Under the pieces are notes generated by a model. It did not search any database. It worked only from the letters and a program-made list of their open reading frames with translations, and was not told the DNA's origin. Positions 1-7,171 of a stretch of 42,888 bases of DNA are shown here, piece by piece. Both the position numbers and the translations under genes were made by a program. The number at the start of each line of letters is the position of its first letter. Position 1 is the stretch's first letter. Source of the stretch: an uncultured Bacteroidales bacterium (GTDB lineage Bacteria; Bacteroidota; Bacteroidia; Bacteroidales; UBA932). Where the stretch lies: NCBI GenBank assembly GCA_946187865.1, contig CAMHST010000021.1, forward strand, positions 1 through 42,888, written 5' to 3'.

Positions 1-49
1 CGTTGAACATGATGTACATTCCGTTCTTCAGATCAGCAGTTGTTGCCAT
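1..49 (-). CDS. efp: Elongation factor P, N-terminal fragment (cut by window edge)
   Basis: Only the first 16 codons are inside the window, reading leftward from an ATG at 49. They give MATTADLKNGMYIMFN, which matches the usual start of EF-P in Bacteroidales (a short lead, then a K-N-G-M/C turn of the KOW-like N-terminal domain). EF-P binds stalled ribosomes and helps form Pro-Pro peptide bonds. The call rests on these few residues and needs the neighbouring sequence. No clear TAnnTTTG promoter was found just upstream on the minus strand. Confidence 0.6.
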   Translation of the reverse strand, partial: MATTADLKNGMYIMFN

Positions 50-162
50 AAAAAGTGTATTTGATTAATTGTTATTTCCAATGAACCCACAAAAATAACG
101 ATTTGCAAGTTTTTCTGCAAATTTTCTTTTACAGTGGCCCGGCGGAAGTATTCCCCAAAGGG

Positions 163-585
163 TTAATAGACCGCCGTCTGGCGGGAGATGTTCAGCTGCT
201 GGATCTTGTAGGTTTCCCCGCCGGAAGCGGTGGCATAGATGGTAACCTGGAAGAGTTCCCCGCCGGCATTGAGCTGGCCGATGAGGTATTTTTTGTTGGA
301 CTCCGACGCCTTGTGCGTGACCTGGAAAGAACGGGGCGTGTTGGCATTGAAGAAGGTGCGGAGAATTTCCCGGGCCTGTTTTTTGGAACAGGTGCGGGAC
401 GACGAGATAACCGTGACGTCCATATTCTCCGCGAACCAGCTGGAAAGCGAATTCACATCCCCCTGGGACAGATAGCGGGTGATGGAGGAGAAAACGGAAA
501 ACTCCCCGTCCGGTGTCTGCGCCTTTGCAGGGGAACCGGCGAGAAGCCCGGCCAAAATCACCAATATGCCCAGAATTTTTTTCAT
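163..585 (-). CDS. DUF4783 family secreted protein
   Basis: About 140 residues. The start was placed at the ATG at 585 because it begins a typical signal peptide (MKKILGILVILAGLLAGSPAKA, cleaved around A-K-A/Q); an upstream ATG at 594 would add three residues, and longer forms put a non-hydrophobic tail before the signal. The mature part is a small single domain of the NTF2-like type that Bacteroidota annotations call DUF4783. It ends in a beta-rich stretch (YKIQQLNISRQ). Function is unknown. In other Bacteroidales a DUF4783 gene often lies beside rlmH, as here, where it is divergent from rlmH. Envelope location is inferred from the signal peptide. Confidence 0.75.
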   Translation of the reverse strand: MKKILGILVILAGLLAGSPAKAQTPDGEFSVFSSITRYLSQGDVNSLSSWFAENMDVTVISSSRTCSKKQAREILRTFFNANTPRSFQVTHKASESNKKYLIGQLNAGGELFQVTIYATASGGETYKIQQLNISRQTAVY

Positions 586-669
586 CCAAGGCATTATCCT
601 TGCAAATTTCGCGCCGTAGCGCATCAGTCGGCCCGCCAACAAGGGCTTCCATTATTTGAAAAAAAAACT

Positions 670-677
670 TACATTTG
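670..677 (+). promoter_or_regulatory. -7 promoter element for rlmH-ntrY
   Basis: TACATTTG is an exact match to the Bacteroidota -7 consensus TAnnTTTG, 23 bases before the rlmH ATG at 701. It lies in the divergent gap between DUF4783 and rlmH. No convincing -33 TTTG at the usual 19-21 base spacing was found. Confidence 0.6.
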
Positions 678-700
678 TAGATACGATTCGCTTGCTCAAG

Positions 701-1174
701 ATGAACCTGTCGCTGGTAACAGTCGGGAAAACCGATGTAAAATGGGTGAAGGAAGGCCTGGACCTTTATACGTCCCGGCTGCGGCACTATGCTCCCTTCT
801 CGGTGACGGAAATCCCGGAACTGAAAAACGCGGGAGCCCTTTCCAAGGACCAGATCAAGGAGAAGGAGGGAGAACTTATCCTGAAACAAGCCGGTCCGGG
901 AGACATCCTGGTCCTGCTGGACGAGCACGGCAAGGAATACCGCTCCACAGACTTCGCAAAATGGCTGGAAAAACAGCTGGGAAGCGGCGCAAGGAACCTG
1001 GTCTTTGTCATCGGCGGCGCATACGGATTCTCTCCGGCGGTATATAAAAGGGCAAACGGACTGCTCTCCCTCTCGCAGATGACATTCCCCCACCAGCTTG
1101 TGCGCGCCATATTTGCAGAACAGCTGTACCGGGCGTTCAGCATCATGAAGGGAGAACCCTATCACCATGAATAA
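701..1174 (+). CDS. rlmH: 23S rRNA (pseudouridine1915-N3)-methyltransferase RlmH
   Basis: 157 residues, the normal RlmH length, when started at the ATG at 701; the reading frame stays open upstream but the -7 promoter box at 670-677 rules out the longer form. RlmH is a small SPOUT-class enzyme that methylates pseudouridine 1915 in helix 69 of 23S rRNA using SAM, acting on the assembled 70S ribosome. The SPOUT hallmarks are visible: VFVIGGAYGF (the knotted SAM-binding loop), PHQLVRAIFAEQLYRA, and the conserved C-terminal YHH. Its last codons overlap the start of the next gene (ATGAATAA), so the two are translationally coupled. Identification is secure. Confidence 0.95.
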   Translation: MNLSLVTVGKTDVKWVKEGLDLYTSRLRHYAPFSVTEIPELKNAGALSKDQIKEKEGELILKQAGPGDILVLLDEHGKEYRSTDFAKWLEKQLGSGARNLVFVIGGAYGFSPAVYKRANGLLSLSQMTFPHQLVRAIFAEQLYRAFSIMKGEPYHHE

Positions 1175-4100
1175 ATGGATCCGCATACGGGAATGGGTGG
1201 CCGCCGGCATGGTGGTCGCCGCCGTCCTGCTCTTTGCCACCTCCCTTTTCATGGGTCTGGGCCGCTCGGACGCCAGTTCAACCGCGTCCGAACTGGGCAG
1301 GCGGGTAGAGCGCCGCATGAAAAAGCTGGACGCCTACATGGAGAAAGCCCTGGAAACCCAGCCCGAAAACTGGCTGCAGCTCAAAGGGCTTCCGGAAGAC
1401 ATGGTCATCTACCGCTATGTGGAAGACTCCCTGCAAAGCTGGGTGCACCAGTTCCCCATCCGCAGCGACGATATCCGCGAACGGACGCTGGTCCAGCGCC
1501 TGGGAGACACCCGCAGCGATTCGGTCTCTCCCCTGTCGGAGATCGACGAACGCACGTCCTACGTGAACCTGGGGCCCAAATGGTACCTGGTGAAATCGGC
1601 CATAAAACAGGACATCCGGGTCATTGCCGGCCTGGAAATCGTAAACGAACTGCAGGAGGGGTCCATCACCGGCATCAACCGCCACCTGCTCACCGGGGGG
1701 CAGTATGCCATTCAGCCCATCACCGCCAGCGTGGGCATCCCCGTGTCGGTCAATGAAGAGCCCCTGTTCAAGCTCACCTCGGAGAACATCCCGGAGTTTT
1801 CTCCCCGCCACTCCGCCGTGCTGTGGCTCGCTGTCGCGCTGCTCCTGGCCGGGCTCATGCTGCTGCTGTCCGTTCATCCCACACCTTACTGGTTCACGCT
1901 TACTGTCCTGATCCAGGGAGGAGTCCTGGGATGGATGTACCTGTACGGGCGGCAGCTCGCACAGGAATCCCAGCTGTTCTCGCCGCTGATCTATGCCGAC
2001 GGCAGTTTCCTGTACTCGCTGGGCGCCGTGGTCATCATCAACCTGGCCATCATGCTGCTGGTGGTAGATGTGTATCTGGTGAGGTGGCGCCTGCTGCGCC
2101 GCATCCGGAATTGCCGTCCCCTGGGCAAAGGGATCCTGGCCGCCCTGGCCGGGCTGCTGGTGGTAGCCATCGTCATTTATATCAACTTCACATTCAGGAG
2201 CATCGCCGTCAACTCGGACATCTGCCTGGAACTGTATAAGGTGAACCTGCTCAGTTTCTACACCGGCATCGTCTATGTCTCTTTCCTGTCCCTGGCGCTG
2301 ACCCTTCCCCTGCTGCTGCAGATGGCATCGCCGCTGGTCCGCTCGCTCACCGGCCTCCGCTACAACTTTTTCTCCACCCGTTCCCGGCTGCTGTATGCCG
2401 CGGCAACGGGCCTGTACTTTGTGATCATGTCCTCCACACTGGGCTTCCAGAAAGAGCAGCGGCAGGTCGATGTCTGGGCCAACCGCCTGGCCATGGACCG
2501 GGACATCGCCCTGGAAATCCAGCTGCGTTCGGTAGAGAACGCCATCGCCTCGGACCAGATGGTCGGCGTGCTCTCCGTGCTGGAAAACAGCGAAGACCTC
2601 ATCCGCGGGCGCCTGGTGAGCGCCTACATGGGCCGGATTGCCCAGGACTACGACATTTCCGTGGTCCTTTCCGGCAACCGGGTGGCGGCAGACCCGCTGT
2701 TCTCCGAGCGCATCCGGGGCGGCGTACGGCTGTCGGACAACTCCCACTTCTTCTACAGCAGCATCGGCAGCGGAAGAGCCTCATATACAGGCTTGTTCTC
2801 CTACTATGTCCCCAACTTCGGCTCCTCCACCCTGCTGGTGAAGGTGGAGTCCAAGCACAACCGGGAAGACCGGGGATACCTGAGCCTCCTGGGCATTTCG
2901 GACCCGGGCCGCGTCAGCCTTCCGCCCTCGTATTCCTGGGCCAAATACGTAGACGGGCACCTGGTGCAGTACAAAGGCTCCTACGCCTATCCCACGCTGT
3001 TCTCCGGAGAACTCAAGACGCGCTCCGACGAAAAGCCGGACGGCCATGTGGACATGGACGGATGGTGCCACTTCGTCCTTGGGGTGTCGGAAGACGAGGT
3101 AGTCATCCTTTCGCGTCCCAGCACGCCGGTGACGGATTATGTCGTAGAGGGATTCCTGTTCGCCATCCTGGCCTTTTTCATGGTGTCGGCCCTGATCTGG
3201 CGCCGCAGACGGAGCGGAGGCCGGCGCTATTATCAGACCCGGATCAGCCTGGTGATGTACGTTTCGCTCACCCTTACGCTGGTGGCCATGGCCGTTTTCA
3301 GCGTCTGGTTCGTGTACAAGCGCAACAATGCGGACATGGAGAGCATCATGACCGCCCGGATCAACACCCTCCAGGCCATGCTCCAGGAGCAGATGCGGCA
3401 GGTGGAGGCCGCCCAGGTGCGCTCGTCCGCCGTCCTGGATGCGGTGGAGAACGTGGGCAACAACCTCCGCTGCGACATCACCCTCTTCGAGCCGGACGGG
3501 AAGGTGGCACTGAGCACCACCCCGGAGGTTTATGACCGGATGATCCTGGGGCACCGCCTGGACGGAGACGCCTACTACAACATCGTGTACGACCACAAAC
3601 GCTTTTACATGCACCGGGAGCGGGCCAACCGCCGCAGCTACTACGCCCTGTATGCCCCGGTCTTCAACAGCGCCGGCTCCATGGTGGCCATCGTATCCTC
3701 TCCCTTCACCGGCATCACCACGGACCTGGAGTCGGAGTCCATCACCCATATCGCCACCATCCTCACCATCTTCCTGCTGCTGCTGATGCTCTCGCGCTTC
3801 ATCACGGACGAGGTCGTGAGCCGCATGTTCCGTCCCCTGTCGGAAATGAGCCGGAAGATGACCGTCACCGATATCGACCATCTGGAACCTATTGTCTATG
3901 AGCAGGATGACGAGCTCACGGGGCTGGTCCGCGCCTACAACCGGATGGTGCAGGACCTGGGCGAATCCACCCGCCGCCTGAAACAAGTGGAACGTGACAA
4001 AGCCTGGACGGATATGGCGCGCCGTGTTGCCCACGACCTCAAAAACCCGCTCACGCCCATCAAGCTCCAGCTCCAGATGCTCATCCGCATGAAACAGTCC

Positions 4101-4667
4101 GGAAACCCCGCCTGGCAGGAGCGCTTCGACGAAGTAGCCTCCACGGTCCTCTTCCACGTGGATCTGCTGGCCGATTCTGCCGACCAGTTCTCCACCTTCG
4201 CCAAGATGTACGAGCAGAAGACCGAGCGCGTGGACCTGGACGCCCTGGTGCGTCAGGAAGTAGACCTGTTCGACTCCCGGAACGACATCCGGCTGGACTA
4301 CTACGGACTGGAAGGCGCCGTGGTGGAGGCCCCCCGGCCGCAGCTCACCCGCGTGGTGGTGAACCTGATCACCAACGCCATCCAGGCCGTGGACGAGAAC
4401 GAAGGGGAAAAACGCCTCCTGGTGGCCCTGAGAAATGCCTCGGAAGACGGCTTCTACGACATCGTGGTGGAAGACAACGGGCCGGGCGTGGACGAGCAGA
4501 ACCAGGACAAGATCTTCACGCCGGATTTCACCACCAAGACCAGCGGCAGCGGCCTGGGCCTGGCCATTTGCCGCCGGATTGTGGAGCACTGCGGGGGCAG
4601 CATCAGCTACAGCCGGTCTTTTGCACTGGGAGGCGCCTGCTTTACTGTGAAATATCCCAAAAAGTAG
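1167..4667 (+). CDS. Very large NtrY-like multi-membrane-span sensor histidine kinase
   Basis: 1166 residues. The N-terminal half is a membrane sensor: a TM helix near residues 11-30, an extracytoplasmic region to about 215, a block of about six TM helices (roughly 215-430), a second extracytoplasmic region (about 430-655), TM helices near 657-675 and 694-715, a third periplasmic segment and a TM near 870-890. A HAMP-like linker follows, then a HisKA domain with AHDLKNPLTP (phospho-accepting His near 955) and a HATPase with NLITNAIQ (N box, about 1066), DNGPG and GSGLGLAIC. The H-box wording is typical of the NtrY group, which normally partners NtrC-type sigma-54 regulators; such a regulator lies at 11158-12306. 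Most NtrY proteins are 700-750 residues, so the sensor part is unusually long. The signal is not predictable. It starts inside the rlmH stop region (8-base overlap). Confidence 0.85.
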   Translation: MNKWIRIREWVAAGMVVAAVLLFATSLFMGLGRSDASSTASELGRRVERRMKKLDAYMEKALETQPENWLQLKGLPEDMVIYRYVEDSLQSWVHQFPIRSDDIRERTLVQRLGDTRSDSVSPLSEIDERTSYVNLGPKWYLVKSAIKQDIRVIAGLEIVNELQEGSITGINRHLLTGGQYAIQPITASVGIPVSVNEEPLFKLTSENIPEFSPRHSAVLWLAVALLLAGLMLLLSVHPTPYWFTLTVLIQGGVLGWMYLYGRQLAQESQLFSPLIYADGSFLYSLGAVVIINLAIMLLVVDVYLVRWRLLRRIRNCRPLGKGILAALAGLLVVAIVIYINFTFRSIAVNSDICLELYKVNLLSFYTGIVYVSFLSLALTLPLLLQMASPLVRSLTGLRYNFFSTRSRLLYAAATGLYFVIMSSTLGFQKEQRQVDVWANRLAMDRDIALEIQLRSVENAIASDQMVGVLSVLENSEDLIRGRLVSAYMGRIAQDYDISVVLSGNRVAADPLFSERIRGGVRLSDNSHFFYSSIGSGRASYTGLFSYYVPNFGSSTLLVKVESKHNREDRGYLSLLGISDPGRVSLPPSYSWAKYVDGHLVQYKGSYAYPTLFSGELKTRSDEKPDGHVDMDGWCHFVLGVSEDEVVILSRPSTPVTDYVVEGFLFAILAFFMVSALIWRRRRSGGRRYYQTRISLVMYVSLTLTLVAMAVFSVWFVYKRNNADMESIMTARINTLQAMLQEQMRQVEAAQVRSSAVLDAVENVGNNLRCDITLFEPDGKVALSTTPEVYDRMILGHRLDGDAYYNIVYDHKRFYMHRERANRRSYYALYAPVFNSAGSMVAIVSSPFTGITTDLESESITHIATILTIFLLLLMLSRFITDEVVSRMFRPLSEMSRKMTVTDIDHLEPIVYEQDDELTGLVRAYNRMVQDLGESTRRLKQVERDKAWTDMARRVAHDLKNPLTPIKLQLQMLIRMKQSGNPAWQERFDEVASTVLFHVDLLADSADQFSTFAKMYEQKTERVDLDALVRQEVDLFDSRNDIRLDYYGLEGAVVEAPRPQLTRVVVNLITNAIQAVDENEGEKRLLVALRNASEDGFYDIVVEDNGPGVDEQNQDKIFTPDFTTKTSGSGLGLAICRRIVEHCGGSISYSRSFALGGACFTVKYPKK

Positions 4668-4675
4668 TATCTTTG
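4668..4675 (+). promoter_or_regulatory. Internal -7 promoter element for the alarmone/partner-switch run
   Basis: TATCTTTG, an exact TAnnTTTG match, starts directly after the kinase stop codon (4665-4667) and ends 20 bases before the next ATG at 4696. The genes from 4696 to 11161 can therefore be transcribed apart from rlmH and the kinase. No clear -33 TTTG was seen. Confidence 0.65.
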
Positions 4676-4695
4676 CACAATATAGATTATCCCAA

Positions 4696-5760
4696 ATGGC
4701 CGATTCCCATCACCTTGACCTCCACTGCCGGATTATCCTGGAAGAATACCAGGAGAACCTACCCCTTTTCCAGCAAAAGGCGGAGCAGCTCCATGCCCTG
4801 CTTAAAAAGACCCTGGCAGACGCCGGACTCATCGTCGCCTCCCTGGAATATCGCGTGAAGGCGGAAGAATCCCTGATCGGGAAACTGGAGCTGAAAGGGG
4901 CCAAGTACAAATCCCTCAGTGACATCACGGACATCATCGGCATGCGGGTCATCACCTTCTACGCCGACGACGTGGACAAGGTGGCGTCGGCCCTGGACCG
5001 TCTGTTCACCGTGGACTGGGAGAACTCCGTGGACAAGCGGAAACTGCTGGAGACAGACAGCTTCGGCTATCTGTCCCTGCACTACATCTGCTCCGTGGAG
5101 GATTTCCCCTACCGCTTCGAAATCCAGATCCGCACCGTCCTGCAGCATGCCTGGGCCAACATCAACCACGACACCGGCTATAAATCCGGAGTGGAGATTC
5201 CCAAGCGCTATATCCGGTCCCTGAGCCGCCTGGCCGGCCTGCTGGAACTGGCCGACGAGGAGTTCAGCAAAATCCGCGTAGAGCTCACCGACTACCGCCG
5301 CCGCGTGCAGCAGCTGGTGGCCTCCGGCAACCTGGACGAAGTTCCCCTGGACGGCGACAGCTTCCGGAATTACCTGGAGCTGAAACCCTTCAACGCCCTG
5401 AACAAGCGCATTGCCGCCGTGAACCAGGCAGAGATCCAGGAGGTGACCCTGATGCCTTACCTTCCCGCTTTCCTGGAGTTGGAATGCAAGACCCTGGGCG
5501 ATGTGTCCCGCCTGATCAAAACCTATTCCGAGGGGGCGTTCCAGATTGCCTGCTATCAGCTGGGCCTGACAGACCTGGACATTGTCTCTTCTTCCATCGG
5601 CCCGCAGAATGTCTGTTTCGCCGCCATCCTGAAAAGAGGGGGCGGGCAAGCCGGCATCACCCATTTCCTGGACCAGGTGAACGGCGCCTCGGACGGGAAT
5701 GCCATCATGGCCCGCATCCTGGTGGAGCAGGCCGCCAACTTACCCTTTATGAACCAATAA
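4696..5760 (+). CDS. Single-domain RelA/SpoT-type (p)ppGpp synthetase with an extra C-terminal region
   Basis: 354 residues. Residues about 45-165 form a RelA_SpoT synthetase domain: R53-V-K55...S59 (ATP-binding motif), D79-I-I-G-M-R84 (Mg-binding Asp), GYLSLHY at 124-130 (pyrophosphate acceptor-site motif) and FEIQIRT at 141-147 with E142 as the general base, then HAWANINH at 151-158. All residues expected for an active alarmone synthetase appear present, so transfer of pyrophosphate from ATP to GTP/GDP (or another nucleotide) is likely. There is no HD hydrolase, TGS or ACT domain, so it is not the housekeeping Rel. Residues about 190-354 form a C-terminal region I do not recognise, longer than in RelP/RelQ (about 210-250 aa in total). 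It is followed after 3 bases by a stand-alone HD hydrolase gene, which suggests a paired synthetase-hydrolase system. Housekeeping small synthetase and toxic synthetase (toxSAS) are both possible. Confidence 0.8.
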   Translation: MADSHHLDLHCRIILEEYQENLPLFQQKAEQLHALLKKTLADAGLIVASLEYRVKAEESLIGKLELKGAKYKSLSDITDIIGMRVITFYADDVDKVASALDRLFTVDWENSVDKRKLLETDSFGYLSLHYICSVEDFPYRFEIQIRTVLQHAWANINHDTGYKSGVEIPKRYIRSLSRLAGLLELADEEFSKIRVELTDYRRRVQQLVASGNLDEVPLDGDSFRNYLELKPFNALNKRIAAVNQAEIQEVTLMPYLPAFLELECKTLGDVSRLIKTYSEGAFQIACYQLGLTDLDIVSSSIGPQNVCFAAILKRGGGQAGITHFLDQVNGASDGNAIMARILVEQAANLPFMNQ

Positions 5761-5763
5761 GCC

Positions 5764-6354
5764 ATGGCCAACAAACCCTTAGACACCACCTTACTGGACA
5801 AGGCCATCATCTTCGCCACCCGCGCCCATGCCGGCACGGAACGCCGCGGGAAAGGATTCCCCTACATTGTCCACCCCATGGAAGCCATGGAGATTGTAGC
5901 CACCATCACCCCGGACCAGGAGCTGCTGGCCGCTGCCGCCCTGCACGACACCGTGGAAGACACCGACGTAACCATTGAAACGCTCCGGGAAGAATTCGGG
6001 GAACGGATTGCCGCACTGGTCGCCGCAGAGAGCGACACCTTCCAGGAAGGTGTGAGCGAGGAAGACAGCTGGCATGCACGCAAACAGGCCGCCATAGACC
6101 GCCTGGCCCAGGCCCCCCGCGACGCCAAGATCGTCGCCATGGGAGACAAGCTCTCCAACATGCGCGCCATCGCCCGGGATTACGCCGTGATGGGCGACGC
6201 CCTCTGGAACATCTTCCACGCCAAGGATCCCAAAGACCACGAGTGGCACTACCGTGGCCTGGCGGATTCTCTCCGGGAACTGGAAGACACCTTCGCCTTC
6301 AAGGAATTCGAACAACTCATCAACCAAGTTTTCAGCCATGGAAAAAGCCATTGA
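5764..6354 (+). CDS. Stand-alone HD-domain hydrolase of the SAH/MESH1 type
   Basis: 196 residues, essentially one HD domain as in small alarmone hydrolases. Visible motifs: RRGKGFPYIVHP (27-38, metal-binding H37), ALHDTVEDTDV (H61-D62, E65-D66), an ESDT stretch at 89-92 in place of the usual VTD, and GDKLSNMR (127-134). These are the metal and nucleotide-binding positions of the hydrolase half of Rel/SpoT and of MESH1. Removal of the 3'-pyrophosphate from ppGpp-like nucleotides is the expected reaction; NADPH phosphatase activity, shown for MESH1, is another option. It starts 3 bases after the synthetase stop and its last 17 bases overlap the next gene, so all three are tightly coupled. Some toxic small synthetases are neutralised by a neighbouring SAH enzyme, so an antitoxin role is conceivable. 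Confidence 0.8.
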   Translation: MANKPLDTTLLDKAIIFATRAHAGTERRGKGFPYIVHPMEAMEIVATITPDQELLAAAALHDTVEDTDVTIETLREEFGERIAALVAAESDTFQEGVSEEDSWHARKQAAIDRLAQAPRDAKIVAMGDKLSNMRAIARDYAVMGDALWNIFHAKDPKDHEWHYRGLADSLRELEDTFAFKEFEQLINQVFSHGKSH

Positions 6355-7171
6355 AATATCCCTGAAAGACTATATCCTCTTTGGCGGGGGGGCCAACGGA
6401 GAGAGCTACAACCACAAGAGCGACCCCACCATGATGCTCAAGCTCTATTTCCCCGGCAAGGTCACCCAGCCCCTGGACGAGGTAACCCTTGCCCGAAAAG
6501 TGTTCGAGCTGGGCATCCCCACCCCGGAACCCGGTGAATACGTGGTAACCGAAGACGGCCGGTACGGCATCCGTTTCCGCCGCATCCCGGACAAGGTGTC
6601 CTTCTCCCGCGCCACCGCGGACCATCCGGAAAAAGTGCAGGAGTATGCCGAAACCTTTGCCGCCATGTGCCGGAAGCTGCACAGCATCCACGTGGACAAG
6701 GGGCAGTTCGAAAACGTGAAAGACCGCTACTTCCGCCTGCTGGAAGAGAATCCCTTCTTCACCCCGGAAGAAAAGGAGAAACTGCGGGCGTTTATCCGCT
6801 CCGTCCCGGAAGAGGACACCGCCATCCACGGAGACCTCCAGTACAGCAATGCCATCTTCTCGGGTGACAAACGCTATTTCATCGACCTGGGAGACTTCTG
6901 CTACGGGAACCATCTGTTCGACGTAGCCATGGTATACCTGTGCTGCTGCCTCAGCGAAGAAGACTTTATCCGGGAAACCTTCCACATGCCCAAGTCCCTG
7001 GCCATCCGGTTCTGGGAATACTTTGCCCCGGCCTATTTCGGAGCGGACCGTCCGCTCTCCGACATCGAAAAGGAAATCCTTCCCTTCGCCGGGCTCAAGA
7101 CCCTGATCATAGAGCGGGATGCCAAATGTCCCAAACCCGAGTTCCGCGCCGCCCTGGCCTCCATCCTATGA
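6338..7171 (+). CDS. APH/choline-kinase-like phosphotransferase, TIGR02172-like
   Basis: 277 residues from the ATG at 6338, which lies inside the end of the hydrolase gene; no other start gives a plausible N-terminus. It has the aminoglycoside phosphotransferase fold signature: a glycine-rich FGGGANGES loop (15-23), K35 in MLKLY (ATP-binding Lys), the catalytic loop IHGDLQYSN (163-171, D166 and N171) and IDLGDF (182-187, metal-binding D183). The HGDLQYSN wording fits the family annotated as TIGR02172, whose substrate is unknown. The product is probably a cytosolic small-molecule kinase (sugar, amino alcohol or nucleoside). Its stop codon overlaps the next start (ATGA). Nothing points to antibiotic resistance. 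Position between an alarmone pair and a phosphatase/kinase switch suggests a part in the same response. Confidence 0.75.
   Translation: MEKAIEISLKDYILFGGGANGESYNHKSDPTMMLKLYFPGKVTQPLDEVTLARKVFELGIPTPEPGEYVVTEDGRYGIRFRRIPDKVSFSRATADHPEKVQEYAETFAAMCRKLHSIHVDKGQFENVKDRYFRLLEENPFFTPEEKEKLRAFIRSVPEEDTAIHGDLQYSNAIFSGDKRYFIDLGDFCYGNHLFDVAMVYLCCCLSEEDFIRETFHMPKSLAIRFWEYFAPAYFGADRPLSDIEKEILPFAGLKTLIIERDAKCPKPEFRAALASIL

Noticed and set aside
50..162. Possible small gene between efp and DUF4783
   Set aside because: The 113-base gap shows no start with a plausible coding frame and no RNA structure that I could support.
2781..4589. A 602-codon leftward open frame opposite the NtrY-like kinase
   Set aside because: GC-rich antisense shadow: the plus frame has full kinase motifs, while the minus frame gives His/Val/Gly-rich sequence with no domain.
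6338..7171. Aminoglycoside-resistance kinase
   Set aside because: Only the general APH fold is visible; the sequence fits the TIGR02172 type, and the surroundings are core signalling genes with no resistance or mobile markers.
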